DNA of 64,000 bases from Sphingobacterium populi (GTDB lineage Bacteria; Bacteroidota; Bacteroidia; Sphingobacteriales; Sphingobacteriaceae), in assembly GCF_001586775.1 (NCBI RefSeq), contig NZ_LQXS01000002.1, positions 496,001 through 560,000 of the forward strand, read 5' to 3'. The translations under genes were made by a program, and so were the position numbers. Under the pieces are notes generated by a model. That model was not told the origin of the DNA. It worked only from the letters and a program-made list of their open reading frames with translations, and did not search any database. Shown here one piece after another: positions 1-9,332 of the stretch; position 1 is the stretch's first letter; the number at the start of each line of letters is the position of its first letter.

Positions 1-275
1 AAGTACGGATGGAAATTGACGACGTAAATCGTATCAGTACATTCACTCAGGTAAGGCATTTCGCAGGAAGAAGAGATTGGCAAATGATTTTAGCAATCCC
101 CTTCGATGTATTGGGGCAGGACGGAAGCGCGCTATCACGAACATCTGCTCAGGCCAACTTTTATAAGTGCGGGGATCACTTGCCAAAGCCACATTATATG
201 TCTTGGAAACCAATTCGGAGTGCGAATCCGAATTTTCATGCTGTTTCGTTTTTTGGAGAAATAACTTTCTTATAA
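1..275 (+). CDS. C-terminal fragment of a CBM9-like carbohydrate-binding protein
   Basis: The reading frame is open from the left edge of the window to a TAA at 273-275, so only the last ~90 residues are present. The segment has the pattern I associate with the C-terminus of family-9-like carbohydrate-binding proteins of Bacteroidota: a YKCGD motif, then a SWKPI motif, then an ending in which FHAVSFFGEI leads to a hydrophobic last strand. These are usually secreted sugar-binding proteins. The assignment is from pattern memory on a fragment. The true start lies outside the window, so no start codon is claimed. Confidence 0.55.
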   Translation, partial: VRMEIDDVNRISTFTQVRHFAGRRDWQMILAIPFDVLGQDGSALSRTSAQANFYKCGDHLPKPHYMSWKPIRSANPNFHAVSFFGEITFL

Positions 276-277
276 TG

Positions 278-625
278 TTAATTCTTGTTCAAGGAGAATG
301 AGCCAGTAGTGCCATATGCGGTAATGACAATACCAACAACTATAAAAAACAGACCAACAATTTGTAACCAAGAAAGTGATTGCCTGAAATAAAGCGCCAT
401 ACCAAACTGCACTGTTACAAAAGTGCCGCCAGCGCACAGTGCGATCACAATGGGCTGTGGGAAATGACGAAAAAGCTGTATTAAAAACCAGCTTGCCGTA
501 AGCAGAATTGCATTACCCGCGATAAGAGCATGCCAGTGGTATTTAGGATACAATCCACCATACTTAAATAACACACTCGATACTAACTGACAAGCCCAGA
601 AGGCAATAAAATATAGCGCATTCAT
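278..625 (-). CDS. Small DMT/EamA-like membrane transporter
   Basis: This is a 115-residue, very hydrophobic protein with about four predicted membrane helices separated by short polar turns. One helix pair ends in a glycine-rich stretch (CAGGTF), and the last helix has the GLFFIVVGIVI pattern common in the drug/metabolite transporter superfamily. Its length fits a four-helix SMR or half-EamA protein, which would work as a dimer in the inner membrane. The substrate cannot be read from sequence. It is convergent with the CBM9-like gene, with only 2 bp between the stop codons, and has no partner gene. Confidence 0.6.
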   Translation of the reverse strand: MNALYFIAFWACQLVSSVLFKYGGLYPKYHWHALIAGNAILLTASWFLIQLFRHFPQPIVIALCAGGTFVTVQFGMALYFRQSLSWLQIVGLFFIVVGIVITAYGTTGSFSLNKN

Positions 626-744
626 ACAACAATATTTAGTGCGACAAATCTAAAATATTTTTGGAGATATATACTATTCCGAAAAATTGCCTATTGTAAT
701 TCTATTCTTTCTTTATTAAATTACAGCAAAAGGATTATAACCCT

Positions 745-1625
745 ATGCACAACGAGCGATTTTTAAATTACCTGACCTACGAGCGGAGGTTTTCCAAACA
801 TACCGCAGTAGCTTACAAGCTAGAGTTAGAACGGTTTGAAAGTTTTTTGGAAGAACAAAAAATGCCCGTTCATCAGGTTGATTATCGTACGTTACGCTAT
901 TATATCAGTTTACAAACAGAATTGGGTAAGGCATCATCTTCGGTAAATAGAACTATTTCAGTGGTGAAGTCCTTCTTCAAATTTTTGGTCCGAGAAGGAG
1001 TGCTATCGCAGAATCCAGCTTCGGCGCTAAAATCGTTACGTACTCCGAAGAAATTACCAACTATAGTAGATAAAGAAAAGCTAGTTAGCCTACTCGATCA
1101 AGAAGATCATGATGAGCTGACGTTTCGACAGAGGCGCGATCTTTTGGTGATGGAATTGCTTTTTGGAACAGGTATTCGCTTAGCAGAATTACTCACCATC
1201 ACGACGCGGATATTGATAGCTACAGCAGACAGATCCGTATTATTGGAAAACGAAATAAGGAAAGATTAATTCCAATACATGATATGCTTTATGATCAGAT
1301 TGTTAGCTATCAAGCGGAAAAGAAATCTGTTATTCTGCAAAACATGTCAACCCATCTGATCGTTACTAATAAAGGAAAGCCTGCCTATGCATCTATGATT
1401 TATCAGATCGTAAAAAAGTATCTGACCACGATCACATCGCAGAGCAAAAGAAGCCCGCACGTGCTTCGGCACAGCTTCGCAACATCGTTATTGGATAATG
1501 GTGCTGATCTAAATGCAATAAAGGAAATATTAGGTCATGCGGGATTAGTGACTACACAAGTGTACACGCACAATTCGGCAGAACGTCTAAAGTTAATTTA
1601 TAAACAAGCCCATCCAAAGGCTTAA
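745..1625 (+). pseudogene. xerC: XerC/XerD-like tyrosine recombinase, frameshifted
   Basis: The N-terminal part (from ATG 745) is a SAM-like core-binding domain typical of XerC/D. The C-terminal part carries the catalytic HVLRH and the YTH tyrosine motif of the integrase domain, and ends shortly after it as XerC does. The two halves are in different frames. After the RLAELL motif the first frame runs into noise and stops at 1269, while the frame giving ADIDSYSRQIR continues to 1625. One missing base near 1195-1203 restores a normal-length protein of about 293 residues. The gene is followed 14 nt later by hpf, a common Bacteroidota order. The break may be real or a sequencing error. If intact, the protein would resolve chromosome dimers. 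Confidence 0.8.
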
Positions 1626-1639
1626 AAAAAGGAGGAAAA

Positions 1640-1981
1640 ATGAATATTACTGTACAATGCATTAAATTTGATGCAGATCCGAAGTTAGTTGAGTTCATTA
1701 ACAAAAAAGCAGAAAAGTTGAACCAGTTTCTGGACAACATTATTGATGGGCTATGCAATTTACGGGTAGAAAGTGTTGGCGGCGAAGCCGACAAATTTGT
1801 AGAATTCAAATTTAACATTCCTGGAAATCAGCTGTTTGCTAAGGCGCAAGCCAAGAGCTTTGAAGAAGCGGTTGATTTAGCATTGGAGTCCATACGACGA
1901 CAGATTAATAAGCATAAGACCAAGACGCGTACAAATGCCAGCAACCACAAAGAGGTGATCAATCAGGCCGATGAATTCTAA
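1640..1981 (+). CDS. hpf: Ribosome hibernation-promoting factor (HPF/RaiA family)
   Basis: The 113-residue protein has the beta-alpha-beta-beta-beta-alpha fold pattern of short HPF/YfiA: an opening MNITVQCIKFDADPKL strand and helix, a central acidic/hydrophobic strand pair, and a last helix ending RRQINKHK. It binds the 30S decoding centre and silences ribosomes in starvation. It lacks the long-HPF C-terminal dimerisation domain. It sits 14 nt after the xerC-like gene and has an unusually strong Shine-Dalgarno (AGGAGG, 7 nt before ATG), which is uncommon in Bacteroidota. A bidirectional hairpin follows at 2021-2060. Confidence 0.85.
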   Translation: MNITVQCIKFDADPKLVEFINKKAEKLNQFLDNIIDGLCNLRVESVGGEADKFVEFKFNIPGNQLFAKAQAKSFEEAVDLALESIRRQINKHKTKTRTNASNHKEVINQADEF

Positions 1982-2020
1982 AGGTCGGCTATGCGATAAG
2001 CATTTAGATTTTTTTAATAT

Positions 2021-2060
2021 TAAGCAAAGAAGGAGGCAATAATGCCTCCTTTTTTGCTTA
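2021..2060. terminator. Perfect 18-bp hairpin terminator after hpf
   Basis: Arms 2021-2038 and 2043-2060 are complementary over 18 bp (one G-T pair) around a 4-nt loop. The 3' arm carries a run of six T, so it can terminate transcription from the plus strand after xerC-hpf. Confidence 0.8.
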
Positions 2061-2203
2061 ATATCCTTTCGAAAATATATTACTACTCATCAGTATATTG
2101 ATCCACAAAATAACACATACATTCTTTCCTAAGTACTCAACATACAATGCGCAGAACAAAATTTACTTTTTTTCGATTATTGCATATGAAACAGCGCTAA
2201 AGA

Positions 2204-2241
2204 AAGAAGCAATCAAGCCTACTTGAGGTTGATTGCTTCTC
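2204..2241 (-). terminator. Hairpin terminator of the small acidic gene
   Basis: GAAGCAATCAA (2206-2216) pairs with TTGATTGCTTC (2229-2239). On the minus strand the stem is followed by a T-rich tail. It lies directly downstream of the stop codon at 2262. Confidence 0.7.
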
Positions 2242-2261
2242 TTTATATCAAGCTAGTGAAA

Positions 2262-2498
2262 CTAGTCTTCTTGAATATCATCCATTGCCTCATTTGGGTC
2301 TTCCGTGTCCGGAAGATCTTCTGGCATGCGCTCCTCTTTGTCCGGAGTTTCAATATTTTCATCCTCTTTGCTAGGTTTATTAACTTCTTCCTTTTTGTCC
2401 GGATTAGGTTGTTGCTCTGGATCTTTATTGTCACGAATTCGCTGATCTTCTTTCGGATCTACTTCCGATCTATAGTTAATAGGCCTGTTATTATTCAT
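2262..2498 (-). CDS. Small highly charged hypothetical protein
   Basis: I do not recognise this family. From the ATG at 2498 it encodes 78 residues that are almost entirely charged or polar, rich in D, E, K, P and N, with no hydrophobic segment. It is predicted to be disordered and acidic at the C-terminus (ends DDIQED). A longer start at 2618 is possible, but the extra 40 residues look unlike the rest. The gene stands alone with its own terminator downstream, which supports it being expressed. Small acidic disordered proteins of this sort are common in Sphingobacteriaceae and have no assigned role. Confidence 0.5.
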   Translation of the reverse strand: MNNNRPINYRSEVDPKEDQRIRDNKDPEQQPNPDKKEEVNKPSKEDENIETPDKEERMPEDLPDTEDPNEAMDDIQED

Positions 2499-3224
2499 TG
2501 CCCATGTCTGAATACCCGGCGTAGGATGGTGCAATGGATTAGTATAACAAAGAATCGCTCCGATAATAATGGTTGAGCTTTGGTAAAGTTGGTTCGTTTC
2601 GTGTTTTTTTGTCGTCATGTCAGTACTAATTTTAGAAATGCAGCGCTAATAATGGAACAGTAGAGTCATGAAAAAGTTTATAAATTGTGGCGCATATTTT
2701 AGTTTTGGTCACTTTAGAGATAATCTTCAATAGGTTGCGTATACAATATAAAGTTAAAAAATCATTGTTACCAAAAATTTAAGAAATTATAAATCATTCT
2801 GCATCGTTGGGGTTTCATTATTTCGTGCTATTATACCTTTTGCGTCCACCTCTGCGGCCTATTAATCTGTGTTTTTTAAGATTCCAATGGTATGCTATGC
2901 ACTGGGCTCATTGCTAACTCTTATCATTGATTCATTGATTCAGGAAAATTATCATTATTGTTACATAGTATTTAAGTTGTGTTATAATGTTATAAGGCGA
3001 ACAATAGTAGGTACTTATAACAAATATTATGGTTCGAATAGCGTCGTAAAATATCATTCATGTGGCACTATGCACTGAGAGCCTTAAAATGTCTGATCTG
3101 TAAAAAGTGAAATAAAATTTAATTATAAAATTCTCTAATTACTGAAATTATTAAAATTTATTATTATTATTGTACATAATAATATGGATACCCAATCCCC
3201 CCGGGTAACAAGTAGTTAGGTACT

Positions 3225-3261
3225 AACCCCCTGAATTCTGGTAGAGAAAGGGGGTTTTTTT
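3225..3261 (+). terminator. Orphan intrinsic terminator
   Basis: An 8-bp stem (3225-3232 with 3249-3256) has a 16-nt loop and is followed by TTTTTTT. No upstream plus-strand coding gene explains it. Confidence 0.6.
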
Positions 3262-3417
3262 ATGTTTTATTATTTTGTTTTAGAACTCGTTTATCCTTTA
3301 ATACCTATTTGTACGACGGTTCAAGATATTAATTACAATTTGCAAGAGATTCAGGAACAACAATATCACTATGATACATTGTTTTTTTATTCATAAAATG
3401 AACCTAGAAGGAGGGCA

Positions 3418-3454
3418 TAAAAAAACGCATCAGCTAATTACCAATGCGTTTTTA
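3418..3454 (-). terminator. Terminator downstream of tRNA-Val
   Basis: AAAAACGCAT (3421-3430) pairs with ATGCGTTTTT (3444-3453). On the minus strand the hairpin is followed by a T run, as expected for the end of the tRNA-Phe/tRNA-Val transcript. Confidence 0.65.
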
Positions 3455-3467
3455 AGGAATAATCACG

Positions 3468-3542
3468 TGGGAAATACTGGGTTCGAACCAGTGACCCCTA
3501 CCTTGTCGAGGTAGTGCTCTAAACCAGCTGAGCTAATTTCCC
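3468..3542 (-). tRNA. tRNA-Val (anticodon GAC), C33
   Basis: A full cloverleaf folds on the minus strand: acceptor GGGAAAT with ATTTCCC, D-arm GCTC/GAGC, anticodon stem CTACC/GGTAG, and a standard GGTTCGAACC T-loop. The seven-base anticodon loop is TCGACAA, giving GAC (valine). The base before the anticodon is C rather than the near-universal T33. The discriminator is A and CCA is not encoded, usual in Bacteroidota. It lies 44 bp downstream of tRNA-Phe and is probably co-transcribed with it. Confidence 0.85.
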
Positions 3543-3586
3543 AAAAAAATGCTTTAATTGAAGTGATTAGATATCACTTTTAGAGG

Positions 3587-3659
3587 TGGTGCCAGCTGGA
3601 TTCGAACCAGCGACACAAGGATTTTCAGTCCTTTGCTCTACCAACTGAGCTATGGCACC
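3587..3659 (-). tRNA. tRNA-Phe (GAA), copy 1
   Basis: A complete cloverleaf with acceptor GGTGCCA/TGGCACC. The anticodon loop CTGAAAA gives GAA (phenylalanine). The discriminator is A and there is no encoded CCA. It is identical over its whole length to the copy at 5575-5647. Confidence 0.95.
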
Positions 3660-3943
3660 ATAAGTTTTTATTTTTAATCTGTTACTTTCAGATGTTGCGC
3701 TATCAGCATTTGCTGCTGACAACGTTACAAAGGTATAAAAGTGCCGATAAATTGCAAATGCTTCGCACACAATTATTCGTAATAGGCATCTAATCACCAC
3801 GATAAATTTGCGTCAAAGCTTGAGTCGAGCAGCGGACGGACCTACTTGTTGATAGAAGTGGAAATATTTGAGAATTTCATTAAATTGCAAATAGCGATTT
3901 AGTCTTTTAAATATGCTTCCCTGTACAACGTAAAACCAAAGCC

Positions 3944-4204
3944 ATGATGTTAGATTATTTAAATAGCGCAAAAAATCAATTTGCCTATTACAAAAAATTG
4001 GGCAACGCTACTTTTGATCAGCTTACCGATGATCAGCTTTTTGAGAAAAATAATAACGAAACCAATAGCATTGCCAATATCGTTATGCATCTGTCTGGAA
4101 ATATGCTGTCGCGTTGGACTGATTTTTTAACTACTTCACTGTCGATTCCCAAAGGAAAGTCTGCTGATTATAATATAAGCATGCTGTCCAACTCTAAAAA
4201 GTAG
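3944..4204 (+). pseudogene. DUF1572 (DinB-like) gene with internal in-frame deletion
   Basis: The 86-residue product begins like DUF1572/DinB-superfamily proteins: a helical N-terminus with a FDQLTDDQLF segment and a HLSGNMLSRWTDFLTT segment. It then passes directly into a SLSIPKGKSADYN tail, which I recall as the extreme C-terminus of the same family. The middle ~60-70 residues, which normally hold the other helices, are missing without a frame change, so this looks like an internal deletion rather than a frameshift. Family members are usually ~150 residues or more. The product is probably non-functional. It lies between the two tRNA-Phe copies. Confidence 0.6.
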
Positions 4205-4256
4205 TTTTAAGGATAAACCGTTTTAAACATTAATTCCAATACGAGATTTTTGATAC

Positions 4257-4718
4257 ATGAAAATAATAAGAATAGAGCAGTCACAATGTGAATTGGTAGT
4301 AAAGTTGTTTAACGATTACCGTATTTTTTACAAACAACCATCCGACATAGATTTAGCGCGTGCGTTTTTACAACAGCGTTTGAAAAATAATGAGTCAGTA
4401 GTCTTTGCAGCTATAGATTCTGATGTGGCTATTGGGTTTACTCAATTGTACCCCAAGTTTTCATCGATGCGAGCAATTCGAGATTGGGTGCTCAACGATC
4501 TTTTTGTCGATCCAAAATTTCGTAAAAAAGGAATCGGCGAAAAGCTGATCCAGGAAGCCATCGCTTTTGCCAGATTGGACGGTGCTACCTTTGTAGATCT
4601 TTCTACTGCTGTAGATAATTATACCGCGCAAAGTCTGTATGAACGGATCGGTTTTATCAGAAAAGGCAATGACTCCGAATTTTATGCATATCGAAAAAAG
4701 CTTTCCAAAGCGGAATAA
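4257..4718 (+). CDS. GNAT family N-acetyltransferase
   Basis: A 153-residue single-domain GNAT protein. The acetyl-CoA pyrophosphate loop is visible as RKKGIGEKLI (about residues 89-98), preceded by the LNDLFVDP beta-4 strand and followed by the late YERIGF motif. It transfers acetyl from acetyl-CoA to an amine. The substrate cannot be told. Only 2 nt separate its stop from the next GNAT gene, so the two are likely co-transcribed. Both sit inside the segment bounded by the duplicated tRNA-Phe genes. Confidence 0.85.
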   Translation: MKIIRIEQSQCELVVKLFNDYRIFYKQPSDIDLARAFLQQRLKNNESVVFAAIDSDVAIGFTQLYPKFSSMRAIRDWVLNDLFVDPKFRKKGIGEKLIQEAIAFARLDGATFVDLSTAVDNYTAQSLYERIGFIRKGNDSEFYAYRKKLSKAE

Positions 4719-4720
4719 TT

Positions 4721-5281
4721 ATGGATAGCATGTCTAAGTTTAACAAGCAGGATATCCTGTTAAAGAACGGGAAGATGGTAACTATTCGAGAGGCCGAAAC
4801 GCCGGACGCCGAGCATATATTACAAGCCATTCGCACCTATTTGCCTCAGAGCAATTTTGTTCCAAAACTTGAAGAAGAACTAACCATGACGAATCAACAA
4901 GCGCGCGAATGGATTACGTGCTTTGCAGCGCAAGAGAATTCGCTACTCCTGATCGCTGAACACAATGGAAAAATCGTGGCAAACATCGACTTGACGGGAA
5001 GTAGTAGAAAAATTATGGCGCACACAGCTATGATCGGCATGGGTATGATCGAAGATTGGCGCAACACGGGTTTAGGCACCACATCACTTCGTGCTGTTGT
5101 TCTATGGGCACAGCAATCGCCTATATTAGAATTACTTTGGTTGCAAGTTTATACCAAAAATGAAATTGCACTAGCTCTATATCGTAAAATGGGTTTTATT
5201 GATGGTGGATTAATCAGGGATTTCTTCAAAAAAGATGGGGAATATTTTGATAACCTGACGATGACTATGTCGGTGAAATAA
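4721..5281 (+). CDS. GNAT family N-acetyltransferase (RimI/YhhY-like)
   Basis: A 186-residue GNAT domain. The strand IGMGMIEDWRNTGLGTTSL carries the acetyl-CoA loop (RNTGLG), and the later LQVYTKNEIALALYRKMGF segment matches the V-N-ALY-K-GF pattern of RimI- and ribosomal-protein-type acetyltransferases, with an Asn and Tyr in the expected places. The target substrate is unknown. The start could also be the Met four codons later. It forms a pair with the preceding GNAT gene. No terminator is apparent before the next tRNA. Confidence 0.85.
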   Translation: MDSMSKFNKQDILLKNGKMVTIREAETPDAEHILQAIRTYLPQSNFVPKLEEELTMTNQQAREWITCFAAQENSLLLIAEHNGKIVANIDLTGSSRKIMAHTAMIGMGMIEDWRNTGLGTTSLRAVVLWAQQSPILELLWLQVYTKNEIALALYRKMGFIDGGLIRDFFKKDGEYFDNLTMTMSVK

Positions 5282-5574
5282 TGATATACACCACTATTAT
5301 TGATGAAAACTGACTAGTTCAGAAACTGGTATTTCTTAGGCTGTTGCGATTATGATTCTTTATTACGGCGATGATGATCATTATAGCGTTTTTCGCACCA
5401 ATTTCTGCATGCAATCTAAGAAGCCAAAGAAGTAAAGTGCTTTCTGTCGGAGCTGACTTTAGCTGTCGTTGTGCAATCTCGTATTTGCTTTGATGTTACA
5501 AAAAACTAATATGTCCTAAGTCAATCAATATACGTGCGTAAAAAAAAGGGAAGGTTTGCAGTGGAAAATTTTTG

Positions 5575-5647
5575 TGGTGCCAGCTGGATTCGAACCAGCG
5601 ACACAAGGATTTTCAGTCCTTTGCTCTACCAACTGAGCTATGGCACC
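5575..5647 (-). tRNA. tRNA-Phe (GAA), copy 2
   Basis: Identical in sequence and orientation to the copy at 3587-3659; the match covers 74 bp (5574-5647 against 3586-3659). Complete cloverleaf, GAA anticodon, A discriminator, no encoded CCA. The flanks beyond the tRNA are unrelated, so the two copies form a direct repeat about 2 kb apart. Confidence 0.95.
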
Positions 5648-5829
5648 TTTTGCGACAATATTCTTGTTGTTTGTTGCGTTGCAAATGTAGCTCCTTTTTT
5701 CTAAAATAGAAACATTTTTAGTAAATATTTTCTGCTAAGTAAGCAAATGCTTGATTTGTATGCAGATAATTTTTGACAACAAATAAACAAGGGAAAAGAT
5801 TATTAAGGGTATCTTTGTCCCTCCATTGA

Positions 5830-6926
<1,097 letters not shown>

Positions 6927-6963
6927 TGATGAATAAAGAACTTTAGCGGCTTAACTATAATAG

Positions 6964-6996
6964 AAACGTCCTTTGCTACAATAGCAAAGGACGTTT
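6964..6996. terminator. Bidirectional terminator between mnmA and hisD
   Basis: AAACGTCCTTTGCT (6964-6977) pairs perfectly with AGCAAAGGACGTTT (6983-6996), with T-rich 3' flanks on both strands. It separates convergent mnmA and hisGD. Confidence 0.85.
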
Positions 6997-7018
6997 TTGT
7001 TTTGCTGTAGGCGATCCG

Positions 7019-8316
7019 TTAAGATTCCAGATCTTTTAACCGAATGCTCACCGCATTTTTATGTGCTTGCAAACCTTCCAGCTCAGCTAGAATTTCCACT
7101 GTGGAGCCAATTTGGCGTAAGCATCTTGAGATAATTGCTGAAACGTAATCTTCTTTACAAAAGAATCTACCGAAACACCAGAATAAGATCGCGCGTAGCC
7201 CGATGTTGGTAAGGTGTGGTTGGTGCCAGAGGCATAATCGCCCACACTTTCTGGTGTGAGATGGCCCAAAAATACGGATCCCGCATTTTGCACGCCGTAT
7301 ACTAAGCGTTTCCAATCATCCGATTGGATAATCAGATGTTCTGGTGCATACTTGTTGGAAAATGCTAAAGCAGTAGTAATATCTGTGGTGCAAATAGCGT
7401 AAGAGTTTTCTATGGCTTTTTGCGCAATGGCAGCACGTGGAAGCTCTCCCAACTGCTGCTGCAAAGCTTGATTTACCGCTTCAATCAACGTGGAGCTGGT
7501 CGAAACAAGCACCGCTTGACTATCGGCGCCATGCTCGGCTTGTGCCAGCAAATCCGCCGCAATATAATCGGCATTGGCCGATTCATCTGCAATCACCAAC
7601 ACTTCCGAAGGTCCGGCCGGCATATCAATGCTGACCTGCGTGCGGCTTTGAATCAGCGATTTTGCCTTGGTGACGAACTGATTGCCCGGCCCGAAAATCT
7701 TATCAACACGCGGAACGCTTTCCGTTCCGTAAGCCATTGCGGCTACGGCTTGTGCACCGCCTGTAAGATAAATTCTTTTAATCTGCAATAGCTTTAAGCA
7801 ATAGGCGATAAAACCATTTACTTTGCCATCTTTTTGTGGTGGCGAACACACCACAATTTCTTTACATCCTGCAATACGCGCCGGCACGCCCAACATTAAT
7901 AAAGTTGAAGGCAATACCGCAGATCCGCCAGGAATGTACAAGCCAACTTTCTCAATTGGTCGCACTTCGCGCCAGCAGGTCACGCCCGGCATCGTCTCGA
8001 CCGTGCGCTCTTTCTTAAGCTGCGTCGCGTGGAATTTATGAATATTTTGAAAGGCAATCTCCAGCGCCCTTTGTTGCTGTCGAGAAATGGTAGCTGCCAA
8101 AGCTTCGATTTCTGCCTCATCCAAATACAAAGCATCCAATGAGATTTGATCGTATTTTAGTGCGAGCTGCCGCAACGCATCGTCGCCGTTTTGCTCGACT
8201 TGCGTAATGATCTGCTCCACCGTATCCTGAATGGCGTTGTTTGGATCCGTATTCCGCAACGTTAGGCGGTCAATATCTTCTGCCGATAGCTGTTCGTATT
8301 GATACGTCTTTAACAT
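7019..8316 (-). pseudogene. hisD: Histidinol dehydrogenase HisD, C-terminal frameshift
   Basis: HisD oxidises histidinol to histidine in two NAD-dependent steps using Zn. The protein shows the Rossmann parts, the IYIPGG-like LYIPGGSAVLPS segment, the GPGNQFVTKAK loop, the DMPAGPSE motif and the QAEHGADSQ and PEHL motifs with Zn/catalytic Glu and His residues. The frame stops early at 7087, 409 residues in. The conserved tail (GSTVEILAELEGL then AHKNAV, with a Zn-ligand His) continues in another frame to 7019. One missing G in a GG run near 7107 restores about 432 residues, the family length. It starts 2 nt after hisG and no other his gene follows before the terminator. Confidence 0.85.
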
Positions 8317-8318
8317 GC

Positions 8319-9170
8319 TTATAATATGATTTTTTCAATCGGCATCACCACGATTCCTTGTGCTCCAGCTGATTTTAGCGTATTGATTTTGCCCCAAAAA
8401 TCTTCTTCAGGAATCACCGTATGTACTGCTACCCAACCTTCTTCTGCCAAAGGCACGATTGTGGGCGATTTTACACCTTTCAGTAATTCTGTTATTTGCG
8501 GAAGATTGGTTTTCTCAACGTTGAGAACCACATATTTTGTTTCTTTAGCGCGCAATACCGATTGAATGCGTTGTAGTAATTCGCACAGAATAGGATTCTC
8601 TGCTAAACCTGCCCGCCCGATCAAAATTGCTTCGGAGGTGCTTACATCTGCAAAGGGCTTCAAGCCATTATTCTTCAACGTGCCGCCGGTAGATACGATG
8701 TCGCAAATCGCTTCACTCAATCCCAAACCTGGTGCGATCTCGACCGAACCCGAAATCGGGTGTATCTCTGCCGAAATTTGTTTTTCTTTTAAAAATTTTC
8801 CGAGAATGTTAGGGTAGGAGGTGGCTATAGATTTGCCGTCGAGGTCTTTGATATCATTATAATTGGTGTCTTTGGGTACTGCTAACTTTAGCGTACATTT
8901 TCCAAAGCCCAAGCGCTGCAAATAGTCAACATTGGCTAATGATTCATCAATCACGTTTTCGCCTACAATTCCCAAATCGGCTATTCCTTGCTCGACGTAA
9001 TCAGGAATATCATCGTCGCGCAAAAAGAGAATTTCTAAATTGAAGTTGGAAACAATCGTGATAAGCGAACTTTTATAGTTTTCGAAATCTAGTCCACAAT
9101 TTTTAAGTAACTGTACTGATTTCTCATTCAGTCTACCCGACTTTTGGATAGCAATCTTTAGATTTTTCAA
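8319..9170 (-). CDS. hisG: ATP phosphoribosyltransferase HisG (long form)
   Basis: HisG catalyses the committed step of histidine synthesis, joining ATP and PRPP. The 283-residue protein is the long form. It has two periplasmic-binding-like lobes with the DDDIPDYVEQGIADLGIVG motif and a GSVEIAPGLGLSEAICDIV segment before the PRPP loop (VSTGGTLKNNGL). A C-terminal ACT-like regulatory domain (about residues 210-283) gives feedback inhibition by histidine, so HisZ is not needed. The start is TTG, with no better ATG upstream. It is the first gene of the hisGD operon, preceded by a histidine-rich leader peptide. Confidence 0.95.
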   Translation of the reverse strand: MKNLKIAIQKSGRLNEKSVQLLKNCGLDFENYKSSLITIVSNFNLEILFLRDDDIPDYVEQGIADLGIVGENVIDESLANVDYLQRLGFGKCTLKLAVPKDTNYNDIKDLDGKSIATSYPNILGKFLKEKQISAEIHPISGSVEIAPGLGLSEAICDIVSTGGTLKNNGLKPFADVSTSEAILIGRAGLAENPILCELLQRIQSVLRAKETKYVVLNVEKTNLPQITELLKGVKSPTIVPLAEEGWVAVHTVIPEEDFWGKINTLKSAGAQGIVVMPIEKIIL

Positions 9171-9255
9171 AATATCTTTTAATTATTTGTTGAAGGATAC
9201 TAATTATTATTCGAACATCCATGGGATGGAATGCTTCACGTAGAAACACATACAT

Positions 9256-9315
9256 TTATCTATCGCCACAATGGCGATGATGGACATGTACGTGATGTGT
9301 GATGAATAAAATCAT
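9256..9315 (-). CDS. hisL: Histidine-rich leader peptide of hisGD
   Basis: From the ATG at 9315 a 19-codon frame encodes a peptide whose centre is THHVHVHHRH: six histidines within nine positions. It ends with TAA 85 nt before the hisG start. It lies just downstream of a candidate promoter (9333-9363). Its codons overlap a hairpin (ATCGCCA with TGGCGAT, 9260-9276), and the CACGTA inside the peptide could instead pair with TACGTG at 9236-9241. This is the layout of an amino-acid attenuator in which stalling at His codons changes leader folding. No clear T-tract terminator follows, so control may be translational or Rho-dependent. Confidence 0.75.
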   Translation of the reverse strand: MILFITHHVHVHHRHCGDR

Positions 9316-9332
9316 ATGTATTAATTCACTGG

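Larger units (their letters stand above)
2499..3467. other. Long AT-rich intergenic region with one orphan terminator
   Basis: No convincing gene is visible in most of this ~970 bp. The clearest structure is a plus-strand intrinsic terminator at 3225-3261 (AACCCCCT pairing with AGGGGGTT, followed by seven T) with no obvious plus-strand gene before it, so an untranslated RNA may end there. A 44-codon open frame (3262-3396) starts right after the T-tract, and a 69-codon frame lies at 2869-3078. Neither has a recognisable motif or ribosome site, and I do not call them genes. Confidence 0.4.

Noticed and set aside
2869..3078. 69-codon plus-strand frame
   Set aside because: No motif or ribosome site; composition resembles AT-rich intergenic DNA.
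5282..5574. Possible gene between the second GNAT and tRNA-Phe
   Set aside because: Only short frames without motifs.
7420..8041. Plus-strand open frames opposite hisD (for example 7420-7791 and 7823-8041)
   Set aside because: Shadow frames of hisD; no motif and antisense to a clear gene.
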